Positions 17,219-25,257 of a stretch of 64,000 nt of DNA are shown one piece after another. The position numbers and the translations under genes are program-made. This DNA comes from Pseudomonadota bacterium. Its GTDB lineage: Bacteria > Desulfobacterota > Desulfobacteria > Desulfobacterales > RPRI01. Position 1 is the first letter of the stretch. Each line of letters opens with the position of its first letter. The stretch covers positions 50,841 to 114,840 of the forward strand of contig JAHITX010000024.1 of assembly GCA_018817425.1 (NCBI GenBank), given 5' to 3'. The notes beneath the pieces are model-generated. The model was not told the origin of the DNA, did not search any database, and saw nothing but the letters and a program-made list of their open reading frames with translations.

Positions 17219-18496
17219 ATGGACAACATTTCCGGTTGGGACTGGGATATCGGTAAGAAATTAATTGCTGATATCTCAGACTGGAAAAATACATATCAAT
17301 GGGTGGAAGAACCTTATGTAAGTTCAGATGGTGAAAAAATAGCAGCTGTAATTCAGGTTCCCGATGATGAGGTTTTTACCATGTGCGAAAATGGCGTTGC
17401 ATGGGAAAATGCTTTCGACAGAATCTGGTATCCAAGATATTCGCCGGATGGCAGACTAACGGCTTTTGTTTCGGATTCCATGGAATGGGCTCTTGCCGTA
17501 AACGGGGAAACCGTAGAAGATAAATACGATTTCGCATGGGATACCCGTTTTGGCGATGATGGAAAAAACATAATCTATATGGCGCAGAAAGAGGGAAAAT
17601 ATTTTGCCGTAGTAAACGATGTGCCCTGGGAAAATATTTTTTTAAATTTGACCGGCCTTGCGGTTAGCAATGATGGCAAAAGGGTTGGTGCTGTGGCACA
17701 GACTGTTGCCTTTAAAGAAGCTGAAATATTCAAATTCCAGGAAGGTTGTTACGCGGCGGTAGTTGACGGAGTAGTATGGAATAAAAATTTCGTAAATGTA
17801 TGGGATGTTGTTTTTAGTCCTGATGGCAAAAAGGTTGCTGCAGGAATAAGGACGAGCCTTTATGATTACACAATTGCCATAGATGGAATTGCCTGGGATA
17901 AAAGCTTTGCCTCTGTTTGGGAACCGGTGTTTAGCCCGAAAGATGCTTCCGTTTCTGCTCCTGTTCGTTCTTCCGGAAAATGGTTTCTGGCAAAAGACGG
18001 GCAAATTTTATGGAATAAACAATTCGAACAACTCTGGCACCATATCTACAGCAAAGATGGAAATAAAATTGCGGCGATTGTTGCTCCTCAGTTCGGCAGG
18101 TGGACTATTTCTGTTGATGGAAATACTTGGGATATAACCTTTGCCGATATGGTTACGGATGCCGTTTTCAGCCCTGATGGAAGAAAAGTTGCATGTCTTG
18201 GGAAAGACAATAATAAATGGACGGTTGCTGTTGATGGAAATACTTGGGATGAATATGACATGGCCTGGAAACCTGTTTTCAGTCCTGACAGTAATAATGT
18301 TGCTGCGAAGGTTGAAAAAAACGGCAGTTATACAATAGTCGTTAACGGCAAACCTTTAAAAGAAGATTTTGCAGCAGTATGGAATCCGGTATTTAGTCCT
18401 GACTCAAAAAAGATTTTAATCAGAGCAATAGAATCCGGGAGCAATGAAAATAAATATTTTAGACGTGTTATCCCCGTTAGCGATATTAAGGGTTGA
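17219..18496 (+). CDS. tmcD: TmcD-like beta-propeller subunit of Tmc complex
   Basis: A 425-residue soluble protein built almost wholly of WD40/PD40-like repeats of about 40-45 residues. Each has a core such as VFSPDGKKVAA followed by a W-containing turn (AIDGIAWDKSFASVW, VDGNTWD). It matches TmcD, the tryptophan-rich subunit of the sulfate-reducer Tmc membrane complex. It has no signal peptide or cofactor-binding cysteines, so it is probably cytoplasmic and structural. Order here is D-C-B-A, the reverse of the tmcABCD order described for Desulfovibrio. A 14-bp gap separates it from tmcC. Confidence 0.85.
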   Translation: MDNISGWDWDIGKKLIADISDWKNTYQWVEEPYVSSDGEKIAAVIQVPDDEVFTMCENGVAWENAFDRIWYPRYSPDGRLTAFVSDSMEWALAVNGETVEDKYDFAWDTRFGDDGKNIIYMAQKEGKYFAVVNDVPWENIFLNLTGLAVSNDGKRVGAVAQTVAFKEAEIFKFQEGCYAAVVDGVVWNKNFVNVWDVVFSPDGKKVAAGIRTSLYDYTIAIDGIAWDKSFASVWEPVFSPKDASVSAPVRSSGKWFLAKDGQILWNKQFEQLWHHIYSKDGNKIAAIVAPQFGRWTISVDGNTWDITFADMVTDAVFSPDGRKVACLGKDNNKWTVAVDGNTWDEYDMAWKPVFSPDSNNVAAKVEKNGSYTIVVNGKPLKEDFAAVWNPVFSPDSKKILIRAIESGSNENKYFRRVIPVSDIKG

Positions 18497-18510
18497 AAGG
18501 AAAGTAAGTT

Positions 18511-19170
18511 ATGCATGACATTTATAATTTTGTCAGCGGCCCTATGGTCTGGGCTTCTTTCATTTTATTTGCGGCAGGATGTATTTATAGATTTATCTCC
18601 ATGGCTTTACTTGCCAGAAAAAAAGATCCTTTTATATACAATTATATGAGCCCGTATCATGCACTTCGTTCTGTCTTTCACTGGTTAACCCCTTTTGGAA
18701 GCGAGAGCATGAAAAAACAACCTGTATTTACTACTGTTGCGTTTGCGTTCCATATCTGCATAATTCTTGCTCCTCTTTTTCTTTTTGCTCATATAATTCT
18801 TATTAAACAATCGTGGAATATAAGCTGGTGGTTTATATCAGATACTACTGCTGATATTATGACAGTCATTGTCATTGCTTCATGTGTTTATTTTCTCATA
18901 AGAAGAATTGTCCGGCCGGAGGTGAAATACCTTACGTCTGCTTCCGATTTTATTATACTTGCTTTGGTTGCAGCACCTTTTATTACAGGCTTCTGGACTT
19001 ATCACCAGTTTGCAGGATACAATATTATGGGAATCTTACACATCCTGTCCGGAGAAATCATGCTGGTTTCCATACCTTTTACCCGTTTAAGCCATATGCT
19101 TTTTTTCCCGATTTCAAGAGGGTATATGGGTTCGGAATTTGGAGCAATACGTAATGCAAAAGACTGGTAA
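18511..19170 (+). CDS. tmcC: TmcC-like membrane cytochrome b subunit
   Basis: A 219-residue integral membrane protein with about five to six hydrophobic segments, related to the NarI/DsrM gamma-subunit family that binds heme b and carries electrons across the membrane. Possible heme-ligand histidines lie in the helices (ALRSVFHWL, FAFHICIILAP, MGILHILSGE). It sits between tmcD and tmcB. In the known complex it links periplasmic cytochrome c3 to the cytoplasmic HdrD-like subunit. Confidence 0.87.
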   Translation: MHDIYNFVSGPMVWASFILFAAGCIYRFISMALLARKKDPFIYNYMSPYHALRSVFHWLTPFGSESMKKQPVFTTVAFAFHICIILAPLFLFAHIILIKQSWNISWWFISDTTADIMTVIVIASCVYFLIRRIVRPEVKYLTSASDFIILALVAAPFITGFWTYHQFAGYNIMGILHILSGEIMLVSIPFTRLSHMLFFPISRGYMGSEFGAIRNAKDW

Positions 19171-19205
19171 AACTATACAAGACTCTTTCCCAAGGAGACA
19201 ATATA

Positions 19206-20540
19206 ATGTCTGAAACCGTAATTAATGCCGCCAAAGAAATAACCGATGAAGGAATTGTCGGGGGGGCGGCGAAACTAACTCCTGAAAAAATAGAAAAGGT
19301 TATAAACAGTGTATTAAAAGCCGAGGGAGGCGCCCGGCTTAAAACATATGTTGATATCTGTGCTCACTGCGGGCTTTGCAGTGAGGCATGCCATTATTAT
19401 CTTTCACATGATAAAGATCCGAAATATTCCCCGGCTGGCAAGGTAAAGCAGACCGTATGGGAAATATTAAAGAAAAAGGGTAAGGTTGATGTCGAGTTCA
19501 TGAAACGCGCATCTGAAATTGCTTCAACCGAATGCAATCTCTGCCGACGTTGTGTAATGTATTGCCCTTTTGGAATTGATATTGCCTACTTGCTTTTAAC
19601 TGTCAGAAGAATATGCCACAAACTGGGAATTACTCCTCAGTATATACAGGATACCGCACACAGCCATTCAGCTACGGCAAACCAGATGTGGGTTAAAGAC
19701 GATGAATGGATAGACAGTCTTATGTGGCAGGAAGATGAAGCTCGCGCCGAAATACCCGATTTGCGGATACCGATTGATAAAGAGGGCGCCGATATCTTCT
19801 ATTCCGTTATCGGCCCGGAACCCAAGTTTCGCGCACAGCTTATATATCAGGCGGCAGTTATAATGCATGCTGCCGGTGTTAACTGGACGATGCCTGCTAC
19901 TCCTGGATGGGATAACAGCGACATGTGTATGTTTACCGGCGATTTTGAAATGATGGCAAGATTAAAAAAAGTGCATTTTGAATCTGCTGCAAGACTGAAA
20001 GTTAAAAAAATTGTAATGGGTGAATGCGGCCATGCTTTCCGCTCGGTCCATGACGTCGGCAACAGGGCGCTTGCATGGAAAATGTCACCCATAGAAGTAG
20101 TTCATGCAATTGAATTCTACTACCAGCTTATAAGGGACAAAAAGATTAACATAATCAAAAAATATGAGAAACCGGTTACATTCCATGACCCTTGCAATAC
20201 AGTTCGCGGAAGAGGCCTTCATGAGATGGGGCGTTTTGTTACAAATGCAACCTGTGAAACACTGATTGAAATGCATCCGAACCGTGAGCACAATTACTGC
20301 TGCTGTGCAGGCGGCGGTGTTATAAACTGCGGCCCTCCTTATAAAAAGGCGCGAATAGACGGAGACAAAATTAAAGCAGAGCAATTGGCTGCAGCAAAGG
20401 CAAAAGGCGCTCAAACGATTATCGCTCCATGCCATAACTGTCACGGAGGACTTGAAGACATTATTCATCACTACAAGCTTGATATGGATTTGAAATTTCT
20501 TGGCGATATTATATATGAAACTATGGAAAAGCCGGAATAA
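19206..20540 (+). CDS. tmcB: TmcB-like HdrD/DsrK iron-sulfur subunit
   Basis: A 444-residue Fe-S protein related to HdrD and DsrK. Two [4Fe-4S] ferredoxin motifs, CAHCGLCSEACHYY (about residues 51-64) and CNLCRRCVMYCPFGID (about 104-119), precede two cysteine-rich CCG-type regions. The second contains DPCNTVRGRG, CCCAGGGVINC and APCHNCHGG and is predicted to bind the special noncubane [4Fe-4S] cluster of heterodisulfide reductases. It is cytoplasmic, docked on TmcC. The natural reaction is unsettled: electrons from periplasmic cytochrome c3 are thought to reach a cytoplasmic thiol/disulfide or sulfite-reduction partner. Confidence 0.92.
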   Translation: MSETVINAAKEITDEGIVGGAAKLTPEKIEKVINSVLKAEGGARLKTYVDICAHCGLCSEACHYYLSHDKDPKYSPAGKVKQTVWEILKKKGKVDVEFMKRASEIASTECNLCRRCVMYCPFGIDIAYLLLTVRRICHKLGITPQYIQDTAHSHSATANQMWVKDDEWIDSLMWQEDEARAEIPDLRIPIDKEGADIFYSVIGPEPKFRAQLIYQAAVIMHAAGVNWTMPATPGWDNSDMCMFTGDFEMMARLKKVHFESAARLKVKKIVMGECGHAFRSVHDVGNRALAWKMSPIEVVHAIEFYYQLIRDKKINIIKKYEKPVTFHDPCNTVRGRGLHEMGRFVTNATCETLIEMHPNREHNYCCCAGGGVINCGPPYKKARIDGDKIKAEQLAAAKAKGAQTIIAPCHNCHGGLEDIIHHYKLDMDLKFLGDIIYETMEKPE

Positions 20541-20567
20541 TACGCAATATATAATGAGGTATTACTT

Positions 20568-20957
20568 ATGAGAAGGAAGTTTTGGGGACTGTTTTCGATA
20601 ATTATTTTGTCAATTATCTTTATATATACAGCTGCCTATTCACAGGAAGATATAAAATATGTTCAGGACCCTGCATTTACAAAAAAAATGAGGCCTGATC
20701 CGGTTTTTAACCATGATGAACATAACGAAAATGCTGATATTGAAGATTGCAGCACATGCCATCATTTTTATAAAGACAAAGTAAAAGTTGAAGATGAAAC
20801 ATCGGAAGATATGAAGTGTTCCGAATGTCATATTATTGATAAAGATCCCGTACCTCTTGTGAACAAATATCATCAACGCTGCAAAGGATGCCATGAACAG
20901 GAAAAAGCCGGTCCGGTAATGTGCAGCGAATGCCATGTTAAACAGGACATTAAGTAA
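20568..20957 (+). CDS. tmcA: Tetraheme cytochrome c3 TmcA
   Basis: Periplasmic acidic type II cytochrome c3. The 129-residue protein has an N-terminal signal peptide (hydrophobic to AAYSQE) and four CxxCH heme sites: CSTCH, CSECH, CKGCH and CSECH. Extra histidines (FNHDEHNE, CHHFYKDK, KYHQRC) are available as axial ligands. Its position directly after tmcB identifies it as the Tmc electron entry subunit, which takes electrons from periplasmic hydrogenase or formate dehydrogenase via type I c3. It ends the operon; no terminator is obvious before the next gene at 21053. Confidence 0.92.
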   Translation: MRRKFWGLFSIIILSIIFIYTAAYSQEDIKYVQDPAFTKKMRPDPVFNHDEHNENADIEDCSTCHHFYKDKVKVEDETSEDMKCSECHIIDKDPVPLVNKYHQRCKGCHEQEKAGPVMCSECHVKQDIK

Positions 20958-21052
20958 ATTTAAACTGATCCTGTAAGAAGAGCTTTAAACAACTGAACCC
21001 TTGAATCCCGGGCACCTTTCTCCCAACTAACCGGAGGAAGAAGCAATAACAA

Positions 21053-22549
21053 ATGAATAAATACCGGCTTGAAATAATTGTTTTTCTTACAGGCGCTGTT
21101 GTGATGGCGCTTGAGCTTGTCGGATCGAGAATTGTTGCCCCCTATCTCGGAACTTCCATATATGTCTGGACAAGTCTTATAGGAGTTATACTGGCAAGCT
21201 TGAGCATAGGTTATTACTGGGGCGGACGACTTGCCGATAAAAAGCTTGGCTACAAGACTTTTTCACTTCTTCTTTTTTTGTGTGCAGTACTTGTCGGAAT
21301 CATAGCCATTATAAAAACGCCGGTTCTTGATATTATCGGCAGATCAGTACAGGATATCAGGCTTGGAGCTGTTATAGCTTCGACTATACTTTTTGCACCT
21401 GCAAGCATTCTGCTTGGTACAGTTTCTCCTTACGCCATAAGACTCAGGTTGGAAGATATTGAGCATTCGGGCGCAACAGTTGGAAAGCTCTATGCAATAT
21501 CCACTGTGGGAAGTATAATCGGGACATTTGCTACAGGATTTTTTTTAATTTCATTTCTCGGAAGCCGCGATATTTTGTTTTTTCTTTCCTTAGTACTTTT
21601 TGCCGTTTATCTGCTGGCTTTGTCCGGATATAGGCTTAAGGCTGCAAAAATTCCTGCAATTATTTTTGCAGCCATATTAATTTCAGCATATTTTTTTCAG
21701 GCAAAAGGTTCGGAAAACATTGTTGCCGATATTGATACAAAATATAACCGGGTTATAATTGAGGAAATAAAGGACTCCAATTCAGGCAAAACAATACGTT
21801 TTTTGCGTGTTGACAAAAGTTGGGGGCAATCGGCCGTTGTGATTGGAGAACCTGATGAACTTTTTTTCGACTATCTTAAATTTTACCGCCTGGCAGAACA
21901 CTTTTGCCCTCAAAATCAAAAAGCTCTTCTAATAGGAGGTGGCGCATATACGGTTGCAAGAGATTATATAAGGCGAAATCCTGATAATATAATTGATGTA
22001 ATTGAAATAGACCCGAACTTTACTTTACTTGCAAAAAAATATTTTTATTTTAAAGATGATCCAAGGATAAGAAGCATCCATGAGGATGGAAGAACTTATT
22101 TAAGGCGTGCCACAACAAAATATGATGTGATTTTTATAGATGTATTTAAATCAAGTGCTTCACCGCCTTTTCATTTAACAACGAAAGAAGCAATGCAGGA
22201 AGCATCGGCTTTGCTTAATGAAAATGGCGTAATGGTCACAAATCTATATTCAGCCATAAACGGTGATAAGGGCAAATTTTTCCGTGCAGCGTATGTAACA
22301 ATTAAATCGGTTTTTCCCCATGTTTATGTTTTTCCTGTCCAGCATCCTATGCAGCCGGAAGAATTGCAAAATTTGATAATAATTGCAGTTAAATCCGACA
22401 AAGCCGGTACATTAACAAGCAGTGCCCCGGAGCTAAATAGATATCTTGCCCATTATTGGAAAGATAAAATAGCTTGTGATATTCCTGTATTAAAAGACGA
22501 ATTTGCACCTGTTGAACATTATCTTGCTGAAGTAATTAAGAATATTTAA
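21053..22549 (+). CDS. Membrane-fused spermidine synthase-like protein
   Basis: A 498-residue protein. The N-terminal half (to about 220) has seven or so membrane segments with the conserved GAVVMALELVGSRIVAPYLG start of the fused-spermidine-synthase family. The C-terminal half is a Rossmann-type aminopropyl/methyltransferase domain with LLIGGGAYTVARDYI, DVIEIDPN, HEDGRTYLRR and VIFIDVFKSS. Known soluble spermidine synthases transfer aminopropyl groups from decarboxylated SAM. For the membrane-fused type the substrate is unproven. Two bases separate it from the ABC transporter ATPase, so they form one operon. Confidence 0.85.
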   Translation: MNKYRLEIIVFLTGAVVMALELVGSRIVAPYLGTSIYVWTSLIGVILASLSIGYYWGGRLADKKLGYKTFSLLLFLCAVLVGIIAIIKTPVLDIIGRSVQDIRLGAVIASTILFAPASILLGTVSPYAIRLRLEDIEHSGATVGKLYAISTVGSIIGTFATGFFLISFLGSRDILFFLSLVLFAVYLLALSGYRLKAAKIPAIIFAAILISAYFFQAKGSENIVADIDTKYNRVIIEEIKDSNSGKTIRFLRVDKSWGQSAVVIGEPDELFFDYLKFYRLAEHFCPQNQKALLIGGGAYTVARDYIRRNPDNIIDVIEIDPNFTLLAKKYFYFKDDPRIRSIHEDGRTYLRRATTKYDVIFIDVFKSSASPPFHLTTKEAMQEASALLNENGVMVTNLYSAINGDKGKFFRAAYVTIKSVFPHVYVFPVQHPMQPEELQNLIIIAVKSDKAGTLTSSAPELNRYLAHYWKDKIACDIPVLKDEFAPVEHYLAEVIKNI

Positions 22550-22550
22550 C

Positions 22551-23240
22551 ATGCTTGAATGTAAAAACATAAATTATAAATATCCCGGTACGCAATATCC
22601 GGTTTTTATTGATTTGAATTGCAAAATCGAAGAATCGGGATTTCATTCATTATTCGGACTGTCCGGAGTCGGCAAATCAACTCTTGCGCGGATGATTGCA
22701 GGCCAGTTAAGCGGATTTGAAGGTAAAATTAAATATAATGGGGCAAAAAAAATATTTTATTCCTATAATCTTGAAAGACTTCCCGGATGGTCAAGCATTG
22801 GTGAGCATATTTTAAAAATAACGCCGGAAAAAAATAAAGGCAAAATCGATGAAATTATTGAGTCCTTCGGTCTTTCGGCTTTTATGGAATCCGGGTTTTC
22901 ACGCCTTTCTCTCGGCCAGCGCAATAGAATAAACCTTGCAAGATATCTATTGCAGGATTTTGACTGTTTAATAATGGATGAAAGTCTTGCCAATGTGGAT
23001 GAAGCAACACGCGAGCAGATCATTTTTAAAATAAAGGATATGTATCCTACAAAAACCTTTATTTACATTTCTCACAGCGTTGCCGAAGTTTCCATGTTTT
23101 GCAAAAACATTATAGTGTTAAGAAGTTTTAAGAAAAGCCCCCAGGCAGCTACCATTTCAGGTCAGGATAATACTAAGGGAAAATCTATTGACAGAAAAGA
23201 ACTTGAAAAAACAATGCTGGAGATTGTAAGTGCTTCATAA
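22551..23240 (+). CDS. ABC transporter ATPase, nitrate/taurine/NMT1 type
   Basis: A 229-residue nucleotide-binding subunit. Walker A is GLSGVGKST, the signature is LSLGQRNR (Gln replaces the usual Gly-Gln order) and Walker B is CLIMDES with the downstream SHSVAEV switch histidine. It pairs with the permease at 23230 and the NMT1-type binding protein at 24239. Its 3' end overlaps the GTG start of the permease by eleven bases. Confidence 0.92.
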   Translation: MLECKNINYKYPGTQYPVFIDLNCKIEESGFHSLFGLSGVGKSTLARMIAGQLSGFEGKIKYNGAKKIFYSYNLERLPGWSSIGEHILKITPEKNKGKIDEIIESFGLSAFMESGFSRLSLGQRNRINLARYLLQDFDCLIMDESLANVDEATREQIIFKIKDMYPTKTFIYISHSVAEVSMFCKNIIVLRSFKKSPQAATISGQDNTKGKSIDRKELEKTMLEIVSAS

Positions 23241-24018
23241 ACGCTTATATCAGTTTATACTTGTTTATATTTTAGGGCTCGCTTTTTTATTTCTTATAAA
23301 AGTAGTTTTGAATCTTTCCGATTATGTTATTCCCAGCCCTGTAGAGATTTATGAGACAGCACACAAAGTTTTTTTAAGATATATTCCGGATGTATTAAAT
23401 ACTTTATCTGTAGCTATAATCGGGCATGTGCTTTCTATTATTATGGCAACCATAGTTGGAATAATAAGCAGATTATCTAACTGGACAGGGTCATTTATTA
23501 AAACCGCAGCTTTTAATATTCAGGCATATCCAATTGTTGCTGTTGCCCCGATAATTTTTATTCTGCTGGGTGACGGACTTTCTTCAAGGCTTTTGATTGC
23601 AGCCATGATATGCTATTTCCCTTTGCTTCTATCATTTATAGGAGTACTTGCCGAACCGGTTACAGACATAGAACACTTTTATGTGCATTCCGGCAAAATG
23701 AGATGGCAGCTTGAGACAAAGATAAGAGCTTTTGAAAACATGAACAAGCTTATAACAGTAATTTCCGGAAGTGCAACCCTTGCAATGGTCGGAACCATAG
23801 TTGCCGAGTTTATCGGAGCAAGTTCAGGAATAGGCTACAGTATTCGTATAGCTTTATACCAGAGTGATCTTTCCAAAATTCTGATTGCGCTTTTTCTGAT
23901 AGGAATATTCACCTCGCTTTATCTGGCTTTTTTAGAATGGCTTGGCAACATACTGGTAAGAAGCTGGGGGGCATATGGTAACCACTCAGGTTCACAGTTC
24001 AAGGTTGGAGAGCGATGA
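23230..24018 (+). CDS. ABC transporter permease
   Basis: A 262-residue inner-membrane permease of the SsuC/TauC type with about six helices and an EAA-like loop near residues 170-185 (FENMNKLITVISGSA). It starts with GTG inside the end of the ATPase gene. The family-like sequence runs to LVRSWGAYG. The last dozen or so residues (NHSGSQFKVGER) are encoded by one arm of an inverted repeat that borders the four-helix-bundle remnant, so the natural C-terminus was probably replaced. Confidence 0.9.
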   Translation: MLHKRLYQFILVYILGLAFLFLIKVVLNLSDYVIPSPVEIYETAHKVFLRYIPDVLNTLSVAIIGHVLSIIMATIVGIISRLSNWTGSFIKTAAFNIQAYPIVAVAPIIFILLGDGLSSRLLIAAMICYFPLLLSFIGVLAEPVTDIEHFYVHSGKMRWQLETKIRAFENMNKLITVISGSATLAMVGTIVAEFIGASSGIGYSIRIALYQSDLSKILIALFLIGIFTSLYLAFLEWLGNILVRSWGAYGNHSGSQFKVGER

Positions 24019-24227
24019 AAATTGATCATTTTGAAGACATTGAAGCTTGGCAACTGGCACGTGAATTGACTCGTAAAGTGTATCGACTGACAAAGAAACC
24101 TGGATTTGCTACGGACTATGGGCTGAAGAAGCAGATACAAGATGCTGTAGTTCGTGGATTAACTATCTCAAAAAATATGATGATCTCAAGGCAATCAACT
24201 GTGAACCGTGAACCTAACAACCTGAGT
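23984..24227. repeat. Inverted-repeat borders around four-helix-bundle remnant
   Basis: actcaggtt (23984-23992) and ggttcacagtt (23989-23999) on the left recur as reverse complements on the right: aactgtgaacc (24196-24206) and aacctgagt (24219-24227). The arms bracket the short four-helix-bundle gene and lie inside an otherwise tightly packed ABC transporter operon, so they look like the ends of a small inserted element. Confidence 0.6.
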
Positions 24228-24242
24228 CGTTACAAAATATGA
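24015..24242 (+). pseudogene. Truncated four-helix-bundle (S23/IVS) gene
   Basis: A 75-residue frame starting with the family signature FEDIEAWQLARELTRKVYRLT and continuing to DYGLKKQIQDA. Full-length members of this four-helix-bundle family run to about 115-125 residues with a SNIAEGF-type segment. Here the sequence degenerates after residue 50 and stops, so it is a remnant. It overlaps the permease stop and the binding-protein start by ATGA on both sides. Members occur in 23S rRNA intervening sequences and as scattered chromosomal copies; the function is unknown. Confidence 0.7.
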
Positions 24243-25225
24243 AGAATAATTTACGAATTATTGTTTTATTGGTGACGCTTATTACAATTTTCATGCCTTC
24301 GGGTTGCACCGAAAAAAACAAGGATATGACAAAAGTCGCTTACAGGCTTAAATGGCTCTTTAACACAAGTGTTGCCGGAGATATTTATGCCGATGCTCAC
24401 GGTTTTTTTGCTAAAGAAGGTCTTGAAGTTGAAGTAAAAGAAGGCGGGCCGGAACGGGATGCAATAAAAGAACTTGAAATAGGCCATGCCCAGTTTGGTG
24501 TTGCTTCTGCGGATCAGGTTATAAGAGCTGTTTCAAAAGGATCTCCAATCGTTGTGCTTGCGCAGCTATTTCAGCTAAATCCGCTTCAATGGATATACCG
24601 GTCGGGTGAAAATAGGATTGACAAAATAGAAGATATAAAGGGCAAAACAATAGGAATTACTTTTGGCGGAAATGATGAAACAATTATGAAAGCTCTTTTG
24701 TCAAAACATGACATAAGAGAAGAAGAAGTAAATTTATTCAGTGTAAGGTATGACTACACACCTTTTTATGAACGAAGGGTTGCGCTTTGGCCTGTTTACA
24801 GAAATGCGGAAGGAATTATTGTTGCGGATAAACTTTTAAAAGCAAAAGAACCGGTTTCATTTTTTAATCCTGATGATTACGGAATTCATTTTGTCGCAAA
24901 TTCTGTAATAACAACGGAAAATATGCTAAAACAGCGCCCTGAAACGGTTAAGGCATTTCTTTCGGCTTTAACAAAAGCCTGGAATGAAGCTTTAGATCCT
25001 GCAAATTCAGACAAAACTATAGATACTATTCATAAATTTGACAGGGATACATCTTCTGATATTATGCGTCAGCAGCTTGATATAACAAGACAATTAATGA
25101 AACCTAACGAGAAAACAGTATTCGGCGAAATAGATGTAGATGCATGGAAAGAGACCGAGAAAATTATGCTTGAACAAAAGCTTATTGCGGTGCCTGTTAA
25201 TATTGAAACAAGACTAAAAAAATAA
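24239..25225 (+). CDS. ABC transporter substrate-binding lipoprotein, NMT1 type
   Basis: A 328-residue extracytoplasmic binding protein. The signal peptide ends in a lipobox (MPSGC, cysteine near residue 23). The domain has the NMT1/THI5 features YRLKWLFNTSVAGDIYADA, GFFAKEGLEV and FGVASADQVIRA. The family binds pyrimidine precursors of thiamine, sulfonates or other small anions. No TPP riboswitch is visible upstream, so a thiamine-precursor role is only one option. It completes the transporter begun at 22551. Confidence 0.88.
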   Translation: MKNNLRIIVLLVTLITIFMPSGCTEKNKDMTKVAYRLKWLFNTSVAGDIYADAHGFFAKEGLEVEVKEGGPERDAIKELEIGHAQFGVASADQVIRAVSKGSPIVVLAQLFQLNPLQWIYRSGENRIDKIEDIKGKTIGITFGGNDETIMKALLSKHDIREEEVNLFSVRYDYTPFYERRVALWPVYRNAEGIIVADKLLKAKEPVSFFNPDDYGIHFVANSVITTENMLKQRPETVKAFLSALTKAWNEALDPANSDKTIDTIHKFDRDTSSDIMRQQLDITRQLMKPNEKTVFGEIDVDAWKETEKIMLEQKLIAVPVNIETRLKK

Positions 25226-25257
25226 ATATTAAAGATCATGGTATAAGATCGGATGTT

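Noticed and set aside
22551..25225. Thiamine-precursor transporter under a TPP riboswitch
   Set aside because: I found no TPP riboswitch core sequence upstream; only the NMT1-type fold supports thiamine.
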